Positions 1 through 5,792 of a stretch of 6,304 nt of DNA are shown piece after piece. A program made the position numbers and the translations under genes. Within the stretch, counting starts at the first letter, position 1, and every line of letters starts with the position of its first letter. The notes under the pieces are model-generated. The model worked only from the letters and a program-made list of their open reading frames with translations. It was not told where the DNA came from and ran no database searches. The DNA comes from Clostridiaceae bacterium (GTDB lineage: Bacteria; Bacillota; Clostridia; Lutisporales; Lutisporaceae): the NCBI GenBank assembly GCA_003527145.1, contig DPSW01000061.1, positions 552 through 6,855 of the forward strand. The letters are read 5' to 3'.

Positions 1-409
1 CCCTGTTTTTATCAAGCATTTCCGCTGCCCTTCTCAGGGCTAAACCTATATCCGTATCTGATTTTCTTGGAATACTTGCTGCCATATCCTTTAAGCTCTG
101 CTTATCCTTGGAGCTCTTTATCTCCATCAGCTGCTTTTCTGCAATAATGCTGTCATTATAGGCGATTATGCCGATCTTATCTCCTTCTATGGAGCACATA
201 TCTATAAACATTTTGACAGCTTCTATGCTGATCCCCTTAGGATCGCTGAATTTCATGGAGCCGCTCGAATCCAGCACAAGCACCGCATCTATTTTGGATG
301 GTCCCGCAGACGGAGCATAGGCATTGGTTATTGATGCAATTTGAAAGAGTATTATGATAGCAACAATTATGGATTTGGTTCTTTTATTTATTTTAAGCAT
401 ATATCTCAT
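1..409 (-). CDS. Secreted von Willebrand factor A (VWA) domain protein, 3' end cut by window edge
   Basis: The minus-strand frame is open from an ATG at 407-409 to the left edge, giving 136 residues with no stop. Residues 1-32 form a signal peptide: a basic start (KINKRTK), a hydrophobic stretch (IIVAIIILFQIA) and a likely cleavage site after NAYA. A VWA domain begins at about residue 39 with the strand IDAVLVLD, which runs into the MIDAS metal-binding motif DSSGS (47-51). The later SDTDIGLAL (residues 117-125) supplies the expected MIDAS threonine, T119. The third MIDAS element (usually an Asp in a TDG-like motif) would lie outside the window. VWA domains bind proteins through a divalent metal ion; this one should act outside the membrane. 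AGGAGG sits only 3 bases before this ATG; a second in-frame ATG (codon 4) lies 12 bases from it, so either could be the start. It follows the 605-residue gene after an 81-base gap. The partner is unknown. Confidence 0.88.
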   Translation of the reverse strand, partial: MRYMLKINKRTKSIIVAIIILFQIASITNAYAPSAGPSKIDAVLVLDSSGSMKFSDPKGISIEAVKMFIDMCSIEGDKIGIIAYNDSIIAEKQLMEIKSSKDKQSLKDMAASIPRKSDTDIGLALRRAAEMLDKNR

Positions 410-437
410 TTACCTCCTTTTTTTAATGAGGAATTAG

Positions 438-489
438 AAAATAGGAATGAGGAGTGAGGAATGAAAAGAATACTCCTCATTCCTATTTT
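438..489 (-). terminator. Perfect 18-bp inverted repeat, possible terminator between the 605-residue gene and the VWA gene
   Basis: Bases 438-455 and 472-489 are exact reverse complements (18 bp) around a 16-base loop. The structure starts 2 bases past the TGA stop of the upstream gene (491-493). Read on the minus strand, the second arm ends in TATTTT and is followed by CTAATT, a poor to moderate U-tract, so termination may be only partial and some read-through into the VWA gene is plausible. The arm is made of 7-base units (AGGAATG, AGGAGTG), so it may instead be a dispersed repeat or an mRNA-stabilising hairpin. Confidence 0.55.
444..464. repeat. Short tandem 7-base repeats (GGAATGA type)
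   Basis: Three consecutive 7-base units read GGAATGA, GGAGTGA, GGAATGA on the plus strand. A related TGAGGAATT lies just before (428-436), and the inverted arm at 472-489 carries the same units on the other strand. The array is short and noncoding, lying between the 605-residue gene and the ribosome binding site of the VWA gene. Confidence 0.55.
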
Positions 490-490
490 T

Positions 491-2308
491 TCAGTGGTTT
501 CCGTCTCCTATCTTCGTGACCTTTACCTTCGGTATTATCTTAAGATATTCACTATCTATATAAAGTTGCTCATCGCCGGTATAATAGCCGGCAACAACTG
601 TATTTCCTGTCTTAAAGCCGCCGGAGTGCTCCAGTATGATATATCTGTCTCCATATGGATCGTCAAGGCTCTCATTTATTATTGATAACGCCTTATCAGT
701 GCCTTCAATCACATCTACAATATTGAGGTTCATTATAAAACCATATTCAGGCTTGCTTTGTATATGATCCATCAAATCCTTATAGCCTTTTATCTCAACA
801 AAGGATAATCTATAATATCCGTCCGCTGGTTGATAATAGCTCAACAGACCTTCAAATTGGCCTATAGGATTGCTGACCTCTATGGTGCTGTCAGCCAGCA
901 AGGCTAAATTATCGGCTTCCGCTCTGAATATTTCTTTGAAGCCGTCTTCCGATATTTGATACAGCACATATTTGGAATTGCGAAGGTCGCTGGTCCCTTC
1001 CGCCAAAATAAAAGGATAGCTTTCATTGTATTCACTCTTTACAGTGATTCCTTTTATTGATGTTCCATCATTGAATACCTCTGCCGACATATCGATTATG
1101 CTCGCATCTCTTTTTTGCATGCATAATATCAAGGTGCTCATTCCGCCGGATACATCGCTCGCTATAACAGAGACTCCTGAATCCCATTTATCTTTTATGA
1201 CGTTCATATTATCGAACATCTTGTTTCCATATTTATCAACGAGCATCTTCTGGGGTTCTTCTTCTATCCATTTTATCTGTGCTTCCTTTATCAAATCACC
1301 GGTATCCTTATACCCAGCTAAGGCCTCATATAAATCTATAGCCTTAGCATACTCTTTGCCGTTGATATAAGCCCGGCCATCCTCCAGAAAACCATCGGTG
1401 TATTGCTTAAGCAAGCCCTTGATCTCCGCTCTCTTTGATTTGTTGAATTCAGCCTGAAAGCAGCTTTCGTAGTAAGCCGCATGATCGGCAAAGTCCCGAT
1501 AGCTGCCGGAAGCCTTGTCTTTGCCAAAAACACCCTTAAGGTAGCTTAGCATCTCCTCTTCAACCCAGGAGCTGTCCATTTTATGCTGCTTATTTGCCCG
1601 GATTATTTTGACCGCCTCATCAAGAATACCGCTATAGGGGCTGTTTTTAAACATATGGCTGAGCATGGCATGATCGTATTCTTTATAATAACCCTCTATC
1701 TCGCCATGCTTCTTTTCTTCATCTCCATAATATTCTGCCGGTATGCTCAGTAAGTCGCTTTTAAAATTCTTGTCCTTAAAATCATTTTTGCCTATTTTCC
1801 CTCTCATATCCTTGAGCAAACGGTTTTTATAGTCAAAAAAAGCCGTTTCAATATTATCTTCCATTCCATAAAAATCTGCTGCTTCAACAAATATTTTGTG
1901 TTCAGCTTCATTGCCTTGTTTCTCAATCTTTGCTTTGTCAGCATTATAGGTATTATATATATCCAGCAGCTCGCTGATATTATTTTTCGTCCCCGCAGGC
2001 AAAGCCCTCCTGCTCAAGGCTTTAAGCTTTGCCTTCGTTTCGGTGACATGAGCCAATTCGGTCAGCCTGTTATTTATCAGCTCATTTTTATAATCGAAAT
2101 GCTTTATATTATTGGACTTTTGAAAGTACTCTTCCGACAAAACCAGGCTGTTTTCCTTATAAAGCTTTTCCCCTTGATTCATATATCTTATTTTATAATA
2201 TATGGTGCCAAGCTTTAAAACTGCCAATGCGAAGAGCAGTACCGCAATAACAAGTATTAAAAATCTCTGCTTTTTTAATTTTTTATAGTTATAGCTCAGC
2301 ATTGTCAT
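491..2308 (-). CDS. Membrane-anchored protein of unknown function with TPR-like segments, 605 residues
   Basis: I do not recognise the family. The start is well supported: AAGGAGG lies 8 bases before the ATG at 2306-2308. The N-terminus is basic (NYKKLKKQR), followed by one hydrophobic span at about residues 16-35 (FLILVIAVLLFALAVLKLG). By the positive-inside rule the remaining ~565 residues lie outside the membrane. Residues ~46-345 are mostly helical and charged. They include TPR/Sel1-like segments at ~46-68 (GEKLYKENSLVLSEEYFQKS) and ~311-343 (GRAYINGKEYAKAIDLYEAL, then GYKDTGDLIKEA). From ~375 onward the pattern changes to alternating hydrophobic and polar stretches typical of beta-rich folds, with repeated aromatic, Gly and Asp turns. 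It has no lipobox and no catalytic motif that I can name. The next gene downstream encodes a secreted VWA protein, so a joint role in an envelope complex is possible but is inference. Confidence 0.85.
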   Translation of the reverse strand: MTMLSYNYKKLKKQRFLILVIAVLLFALAVLKLGTIYYKIRYMNQGEKLYKENSLVLSEEYFQKSNNIKHFDYKNELINNRLTELAHVTETKAKLKALSRRALPAGTKNNISELLDIYNTYNADKAKIEKQGNEAEHKIFVEAADFYGMEDNIETAFFDYKNRLLKDMRGKIGKNDFKDKNFKSDLLSIPAEYYGDEEKKHGEIEGYYKEYDHAMLSHMFKNSPYSGILDEAVKIIRANKQHKMDSSWVEEEMLSYLKGVFGKDKASGSYRDFADHAAYYESCFQAEFNKSKRAEIKGLLKQYTDGFLEDGRAYINGKEYAKAIDLYEALAGYKDTGDLIKEAQIKWIEEEPQKMLVDKYGNKMFDNMNVIKDKWDSGVSVIASDVSGGMSTLILCMQKRDASIIDMSAEVFNDGTSIKGITVKSEYNESYPFILAEGTSDLRNSKYVLYQISEDGFKEIFRAEADNLALLADSTIEVSNPIGQFEGLLSYYQPADGYYRLSFVEIKGYKDLMDHIQSKPEYGFIMNLNIVDVIEGTDKALSIINESLDDPYGDRYIILEHSGGFKTGNTVVAGYYTGDEQLYIDSEYLKIIPKVKVTKIGDGNH

Positions 2309-2330
2309 GATAAATGCCTCCTTAGTAGGT

Positions 2331-2344
2331 CTCAGAGCTCAGAG
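2331..2344. repeat. Perfect tandem duplication of a 7-base unit (CTCAGAG)
   Basis: CTCAGAG occurs twice back to back, 23 bases before the start codon of the 605-residue gene. On its own it could be chance. It is listed because two other arrays of the same period flank the same gene. Confidence 0.5.
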
Positions 2345-2378
2345 TTCGAAAGCTATGGTATTCCTTATAGGTCAGCTG

Positions 2379-2406
2379 CTAGCTTCTGGCTTCTAGCCTC
2401 TAGCTT
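2379..2406. repeat. Four degenerate 7-base tandem repeats (CTAGCTT type)
   Basis: The plus strand reads CTAGCTT, CTGGCTT, CTAGCCT, CTAGCTT in direct succession, with units differing by one base. The array is noncoding and lies upstream of the 605-residue gene. Its strict period of seven matches the arrays at 2331-2344 and 444-464, although the unit sequence differs. Confidence 0.7.
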
Positions 2407-2442
2407 TGAGTATGCCGCTGGGGCCGGAGTTACGGGGAACAA

Positions 2443-2471
2443 TGTATACCTTACTTGAGTCTTAACAGCAA
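2443..2471 (-). promoter_or_regulatory. Weak promoter candidate for the 605-residue gene
   Basis: On the minus strand TTGCTG (2466-2471) and TATACA (2443-2448) are separated by 17 bases. The -35 matches the consensus at three of six bases and the -10 at four of six. It lies about 135 bases before the start codon, in the only gap from which this gene could be transcribed independently. The match is poor and could be chance. Confidence 0.25.
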
Positions 2472-2567
2472 TGATAAACGCTGCATGCGAGTTTTGACGC
2501 AACCCTATGCAAGCTTACAAACTCTTAGCTTCAGAACTTTGACAATCGTTATCATTCAACATAACAG

Positions 2568-2591
2568 GCTGCTAAAAATGAGTTTTGCAGC
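2568..2591 (-). terminator. Imperfect hairpin after the zinc-ribbon gene
   Basis: GCTGC (2568-2572) pairs with GCAGC (2587-2591), and the stem continues as AAAA/TTTT with one bulged base and a 5-base loop. It begins 4 bases past the TAA stop at 2596-2598. On the minus strand no U-tract follows, so it is at best a weak terminator or a 3' stabilising structure. Confidence 0.3.
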
Positions 2592-2595
2592 AAAA

Positions 2596-3534
2596 TTAAA
2601 GATAGGCTCCAAAGTCCGCATCTCCTCTGTATTTCTCCTTGATAACCCTGAATGTCTCCTCATATAGCTCCTGCCAGTCAGGCTTATTATTGCTCGCCAG
2701 CAGGCTGCATAATCTTATCAGTCTGTTTTTTCTCATATATACGATGTATTTGACCATAAAATCCTTATAAATGTCTATATAGCCTTTGCTCTTCAGCATA
2801 GCTTCACAGGTATTGATGATGATCGCCTGCCCGTTCCTTTGGTCCAAAACCTGCTCTTCATATCTCACAATATAATCCATGACCTTTTTTGTTATGAGAT
2901 CATTGTTAAGCTTGATGATCTCATAAATATATGCGATTAAATCTTCATTATAATCCTCTACGATAAGAGTATCCAACTCCAGATCCATATCTTTTCTTAG
3001 TTCAAATCTCTTAAGACATTGTATTTTTAATTCTCTTATAAAGTCGCTTTGTATGATGACACCGATCTCCCTCAAGCTTTCATAGGCGTCCTTAAAGCTT
3101 TCGGATTCAAAGTCCTTCATGGCGCTTTGTAAATCCTGCTCCATATCTTCTTTCATCTTGCCGATGTCTTCTCTGACTATCCTAGCTAAAGTATATTGAA
3201 TATGCTTTTTATAGTAAAGCCTTTGCACAAATATCTGCAATGCCAATGCAGCAAAGGCAGCAAAAACGCCCAGCAATATTTGATTAAAATTTGCTGAAAA
3301 AGCTATCGCCGTAAAGAAAGCCATGATTATTAAAATATTATGTATAGCATAATGCTTCTTGGTTATAAGCTCTATTTGCTTAACAAGGCTGATAAACTTT
3401 GATTTGCCGCAGCTGATGCAGGGCTTATGGGACAATGCGGTATAGGTATTGCAATTCAAGCAATAGCTCAATTTCTCATAGGAATAGGGGGTATGGGAAA
3501 ATTCCTTAAGCTTGACCAGCTTCCTCTCTATCAC
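2596..3534 (-). CDS. Zinc-ribbon protein with two membrane spans, unknown function, 312 residues
   Basis: I do not recognise the family. I place the start at the GTG at 3532-3534, with AGGAGG (3541-3546) 6 bases upstream. An in-frame ATG five codons earlier (3547-3549) would put the AGGAGG inside the gene and has no ribosome binding site of its own. Residues 25-42 form a zinc ribbon, C25-x2-C28-x10-C39-x2-C42. Two hydrophobic spans follow at about 66-83 and 85-105, with only a very short turn between them. Basic flanks on both sides (KK before, RLYYKKH after) put both ends in the cytoplasm. Residues ~110-312 look almost all helical and charged, possibly an alpha-solenoid or coiled-coil region (acidic KMKEDMEQDLQ near 126-136). 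The gene follows the 46-residue microprotein after one base, so the two are almost surely co-transcribed and translationally coupled. The ribbon could bind a partner protein or nucleic acid; this is unproven. Confidence 0.85.
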   Translation of the reverse strand: MIERKLVKLKEFSHTPYSYEKLSYCLNCNTYTALSHKPCISCGKSKFISLVKQIELITKKHYAIHNILIIMAFFTAIAFSANFNQILLGVFAAFAALALQIFVQRLYYKKHIQYTLARIVREDIGKMKEDMEQDLQSAMKDFESESFKDAYESLREIGVIIQSDFIRELKIQCLKRFELRKDMDLELDTLIVEDYNEDLIAYIYEIIKLNNDLITKKVMDYIVRYEEQVLDQRNGQAIIINTCEAMLKSKGYIDIYKDFMVKYIVYMRKNRLIRLCSLLASNNKPDWQELYEETFRVIKEKYRGDADFGAYL

Positions 3535-3535
3535 G

Positions 3536-3676
3536 CTATTCCTCCTCATTGAGCAGCCTTAAAAGCTCTTCATCAATTTCCTTGGAATTTTCTACACCTT
3601 TGCTTATCCTGATATAGAAAATAATCCTGTAAATTGCCAGAGCCCCGATTACTGCCATAATAATATAAAAAGCCAC
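3536..3676 (-). CDS. Single-span membrane microprotein, 46 residues, unknown function
   Basis: This short frame starts at a GTG (3674-3676) and ends at TAG (3536-3538). AAAGGTGAT (3681-3689), a good match to the anti-Shine-Dalgarno sequence, precedes the GTG with its GGTG core 6 bases away. A second in-frame GTG at 3683-3685 is less likely because it lies inside that site. Residues 2-22 are hydrophobic (AFYIIMAVIGALAIYRIIFYI, with R17 inside), followed by a short basic turn (RISKG) and an acidic tail (EIDEELLRLLNEEE). The basic turn after the span suggests an outside N-terminus and a cytoplasmic tail. The last codons (GAG GAG GAA) double as the ribosome binding site of the zinc-ribbon gene. 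A well-formed promoter lies about 60 bases upstream. A role as a small partner of the zinc-ribbon membrane protein is inference. Confidence 0.7.
   Translation of the reverse strand: MAFYIIMAVIGALAIYRIIFYIRISKGVENSKEIDEELLRLLNEEE
3541..3546 (-). promoter_or_regulatory. Ribosome binding site that decides the zinc-ribbon gene start
   Basis: AGGAGG lies 6 bases before GTG 3532-3534, the standard spacing. It is formed by the Glu-Glu codons at the end of the microprotein gene, so ribosomes finishing that gene stop right at the next start. Confidence 0.8.
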
Positions 3677-3733
3677 ATTAATCACCTTTATTCTTGAGAA
3701 AATATACAATCGAAATTTGTATCTTTAATATTC

Positions 3734-3762
3734 ATTATACAATATTGACGTAAATACAAGAA
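3734..3762 (-). promoter_or_regulatory. Promoter for the microprotein and zinc-ribbon operon
   Basis: On the minus strand there is a perfect -10 TATAAT (3734-3739), with TTCTTG (3757-3762) 17 bases upstream as a poor -35. Transcription would start near 3727, leaving a leader of about 50 bases before the GTG. TTGTAT occurs three times around it (before TTA, AAT and ATT), one copy overlapping the -10. A second -10-like TATATT lies downstream near 3702-3707. The position between the ptsI terminator and the next gene supports a real promoter. Confidence 0.55.
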
Positions 3763-3791
3763 GGATATTGCATAAAGTTTTACAATTTAAT

Positions 3792-3817
3792 AAAAAATAG
3801 AGCGTCATGCGCTCTAT
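3792..3817 (-). terminator. Rho-independent terminator of the mupG-ptsH-ptsI operon
   Basis: On the minus strand ATAGAGCG and CGCTCTAT form a perfect 8-bp stem (3810-3817 with 3797-3804) around a 5-base loop. A run of six T's follows (3792-3797), its first base also closing the stem. The ptsI stop codon TAG (3814-3816) is part of the first arm, so the structure can form only after the terminating ribosome leaves. Confidence 0.88.
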
Positions 3818-5517
3818 GGAATATTTTCATCTATGCAGCTTTCTATTTCCGGGGCTGTGGGCAGTTCCAGTACAGCGTTCAGGATGCCTTCTGCAGCTTC
3901 TTTTGAGGTGTTTTTGATCACATGCCGTGCTTTCAGGATCTGTGAAGCGTTCATGCTGAATTCATCCAATCCCATGGCTAAAAGCAGCGGTATCATCCTC
4001 TCATCTCCTGCGGCTTCACCGCACATGCCTACCCTGATGCCTTCTGCATGTCCATTATCTATGGTCATTTTTATCAAGGATAGTACAGCAGGGTGAAATT
4101 GATTGTACAGATGACCCACCTTCTGATTTCCCCTGTCTACCGCCAGAGTATATTGGATCAAATCATTGGTGCCTATGCTGAAAAAATCGACTTCTTTCGC
4201 AAAGGCTCTTGAATGTATCGCGACAGATGGGATCTCCACCATGATTCCTATTTCAATATCCTCATTAAAATCAAGGTTTTCTTTCCTTAGCTCAGCTTTG
4301 ACTTCCTCTACCATTGCCTTAGCTCTTCGGACTTCCTCAATGCCGGAAATCATGGGGAACATTATTTTGACATTTCCATAAGCGCTTGCTCTGAGAATAG
4401 CTCTTAGCTGGGCCGCAAAAATTTCCTTCATATCAAGACAGAATCTTATGGCCCTATATCCTAAAAAGGGATTCATCTCCTCGGGGATGCTTAGATAAGG
4501 GATACCCTTATCCCCTCCCACATCCAGGGTCCTTATGATGAGGGGCTTCTTGCCCAGCTTTTCCGCAGCAATTTTATATGCCGCAAGCTGCTCTTCTTCT
4601 GTGGGAAGCCTGTCATTATGCATATATAGAAACTCCGTCCTGTAGAGTCCCACTCCTTCGCCGTCGTTTTTCATCACTATGTCCACGTCTTGACAGGTAC
4701 CTATATTTCCCAGCACCTCCACCTTATATCCGTCCTTGCTTATGCTCTCCTGCCCCTTCATCTTGTTTAGTTCCTCTTGCAGCCTTTTTATGTTCTCCGC
4801 TTCCTTTTCATGAAATACGATTTGATCCTTAGTAGGATTTATTATGACTTCACCTGTATTGCCGTTAATAATAATAAAATCATTTTGCTTCGCAATATCA
4901 GTAATATTTTTCAATCCGCATACCAAAGGGATATTCATGGTCCTGGCCATTATTGCCGTATGGGAGGTTCGGCCTCCTGCTTCTATCACTATTCCCGCTA
5001 CCATATCTTTATTTATCTGTGCAGTATCAGATGGAGCCAAATCCTCAGCCACAATGACGGCTTTTTCATTTATCAGCAGCAATTCTTTTTGCTCAGCCTT
5101 CGATAGAATCCTGAGCAATCTGTTTGAGACATCTTCTATGTCGGCGGCCCTGGCTCTCATATACTCATCTTCCATCGCCTCAAACAGAGATGTATAAAAA
5201 TCGGCTGCCTCACGAAGGGCCCATTCGCTGTTTACCCTATCCCCAATGATCTTTTCTTTAATATACGATAGGTATTCCGGATCCTCCAGAAACATTCTGT
5301 GAGCGGCAAATACATCCGCTTCCTTTTTCCCTGTCTTTTTTAAGGTCATCTCATAGAGGTCATCGATCTGCCCCGCAGCCTTGCTGATAGCTTCTTCAAG
5401 CCTTTGAAGCTCCGCCTCAGGGTCTGATATATGCTCCTTTGATATATTTAATTCAGGCTCTTTATAAACAAATGCCTTGCCGATTCCAATGCCGGCTGAA
5501 ATCCCCAAGCCCCTCAC
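3814..5517 (-). CDS. ptsI: PTS enzyme I (phosphoenolpyruvate-protein phosphotransferase)
   Basis: Enzyme I takes phosphate from phosphoenolpyruvate on a histidine and passes it to HPr, the first step of sugar uptake by the cytoplasmic PTS relay. At 567 residues it is full length for the family (about 570-575). Domains run in the usual order: the N-terminal HPr-binding helical region (~1-145), the phosphohistidine domain with GGRTSHTAI, whose His186 is the phosphorylated residue, and the C-terminal PEP-binding barrel (~260-540). The barrel shows GLYRTEFLYM (R293), R329 in IIRTLDVGGDKG, E428 in MVEIPS, SIGTNDLIQYTLAVDR (D452) and C499 in GMCGEAAGD, matching the catalytic set of the E. coli enzyme. 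The start is GTG at 5515-5517, with AGGAGG (5525-5530) 7 bases upstream that overlaps the ptsH stop. It lies 11 bases after ptsH and is the last gene before the terminator. No key residue is missing. Confidence 0.98.
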   Translation of the reverse strand: MRGLGISAGIGIGKAFVYKEPELNISKEHISDPEAELQRLEEAISKAAGQIDDLYEMTLKKTGKKEADVFAAHRMFLEDPEYLSYIKEKIIGDRVNSEWALREAADFYTSLFEAMEDEYMRARAADIEDVSNRLLRILSKAEQKELLLINEKAVIVAEDLAPSDTAQINKDMVAGIVIEAGGRTSHTAIMARTMNIPLVCGLKNITDIAKQNDFIIINGNTGEVIINPTKDQIVFHEKEAENIKRLQEELNKMKGQESISKDGYKVEVLGNIGTCQDVDIVMKNDGEGVGLYRTEFLYMHNDRLPTEEEQLAAYKIAAEKLGKKPLIIRTLDVGGDKGIPYLSIPEEMNPFLGYRAIRFCLDMKEIFAAQLRAILRASAYGNVKIMFPMISGIEEVRRAKAMVEEVKAELRKENLDFNEDIEIGIMVEIPSVAIHSRAFAKEVDFFSIGTNDLIQYTLAVDRGNQKVGHLYNQFHPAVLSLIKMTIDNGHAEGIRVGMCGEAAGDERMIPLLLAMGLDEFSMNASQILKARHVIKNTSKEAAEGILNAVLELPTAPEIESCIDENIP

Positions 5518-5528
5518 AAGGTCACCTC

Positions 5529-5792
5529 CTAATCCCTTATCTTGTTTTCAATAAAATCTGCCAGCTCCAGGGCAACCCTTTCAGCATCCGGGCCTTCTGT
5601 TTGAATTATGAGGGCATCTCCTTTTATAGCACCCATGCTCATTATGCTCATTATGCTCTTTGCATTATATTGTTTTTCACCCTTAATTATCTTTATATCA
5701 CAGCCATATTTGGCGGCTTCCCTTACAAGCATGGATGCTGGGCGGGCGTGTAAGCCTGTTTCATTTGATAATGTTGCTTCTTTTCTAAACAT
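5529..5792 (-). CDS. ptsH: PTS phosphocarrier protein HPr
   Basis: HPr carries phosphate from enzyme I to the sugar-specific PTS components in the cytoplasm. The 87 residues match the usual family length. GLHARPAS places the phosphorylated His at position 15, with Arg17 next to it. NAKSIMSIMSMGA places Ser at position 46, the site phosphorylated by HPr kinase in Firmicutes to drive catabolite repression through CcpA. This means the protein is probably the regulatory-competent form rather than a Crh-like paralogue, which lacks His15. The start is the ATG at 5790-5792, with AGGAG (5801-5805) 8 bases upstream. It overlaps the end of mupG by 8 bases in another frame, so it is likely translationally coupled to mupG. 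No promoter of its own is evident. The TAG stop (5529-5531) runs into the ptsI ribosome binding site. Confidence 0.98.
   Translation of the reverse strand: MFRKEATLSNETGLHARPASMLVREAAKYGCDIKIIKGEKQYNAKSIMSIMSMGAIKGDALIIQTEGPDAERVALELADFIENKIRD

Larger units (their letters stand above)
2309..2595. other. 287-base noncoding gap with heptamer repeats and weak regulatory candidates
   Basis: No credible gene was found on either strand; minus-strand ATG frames here stop within about 16 codons and lack a ribosome binding site. The gap holds, from left to right, the ribosome binding site of the 605-residue gene, two sets of 7-base repeats, a weak minus-strand promoter candidate, a Fur-box-like palindrome and an imperfect hairpin just past the stop of the zinc-ribbon gene. 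Confidence 0.7.

Noticed and set aside
1026..1533. Frames on both strands inside the 605-residue gene
   Set aside because: They overlap a long frame with a strong ribosome binding site and a coherent membrane-anchor layout; they show no domain and no start signal.
2331..2406. CRISPR array
   Set aside because: The units are 7 bases long with no spacers between them; no cas gene is present.
2455..2667. Plus-strand frame of 70 codons starting in the gap
   Set aside because: It has no ribosome binding site, runs antisense into the zinc-ribbon gene and has unremarkable composition.
3745..3773. Plus-strand TTGACG as a -35 element
   Set aside because: The hexamer 17 bases downstream (TTGCAT) is not a credible -10, and it would drive transcription antisense into ptsI.
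3768..3785. CcpA cre site upstream of the microprotein operon
   Set aside because: The spacing between half sites is two bases too long and the central CG is absent.
4578..5197. Several open frames of 84-117 codons on the plus strand
   Set aside because: They lie antisense to ptsI, whose identity is certain, lack ribosome binding sites and encode low-complexity Ser/Ile/Pro-rich sequence typical of shadow frames.
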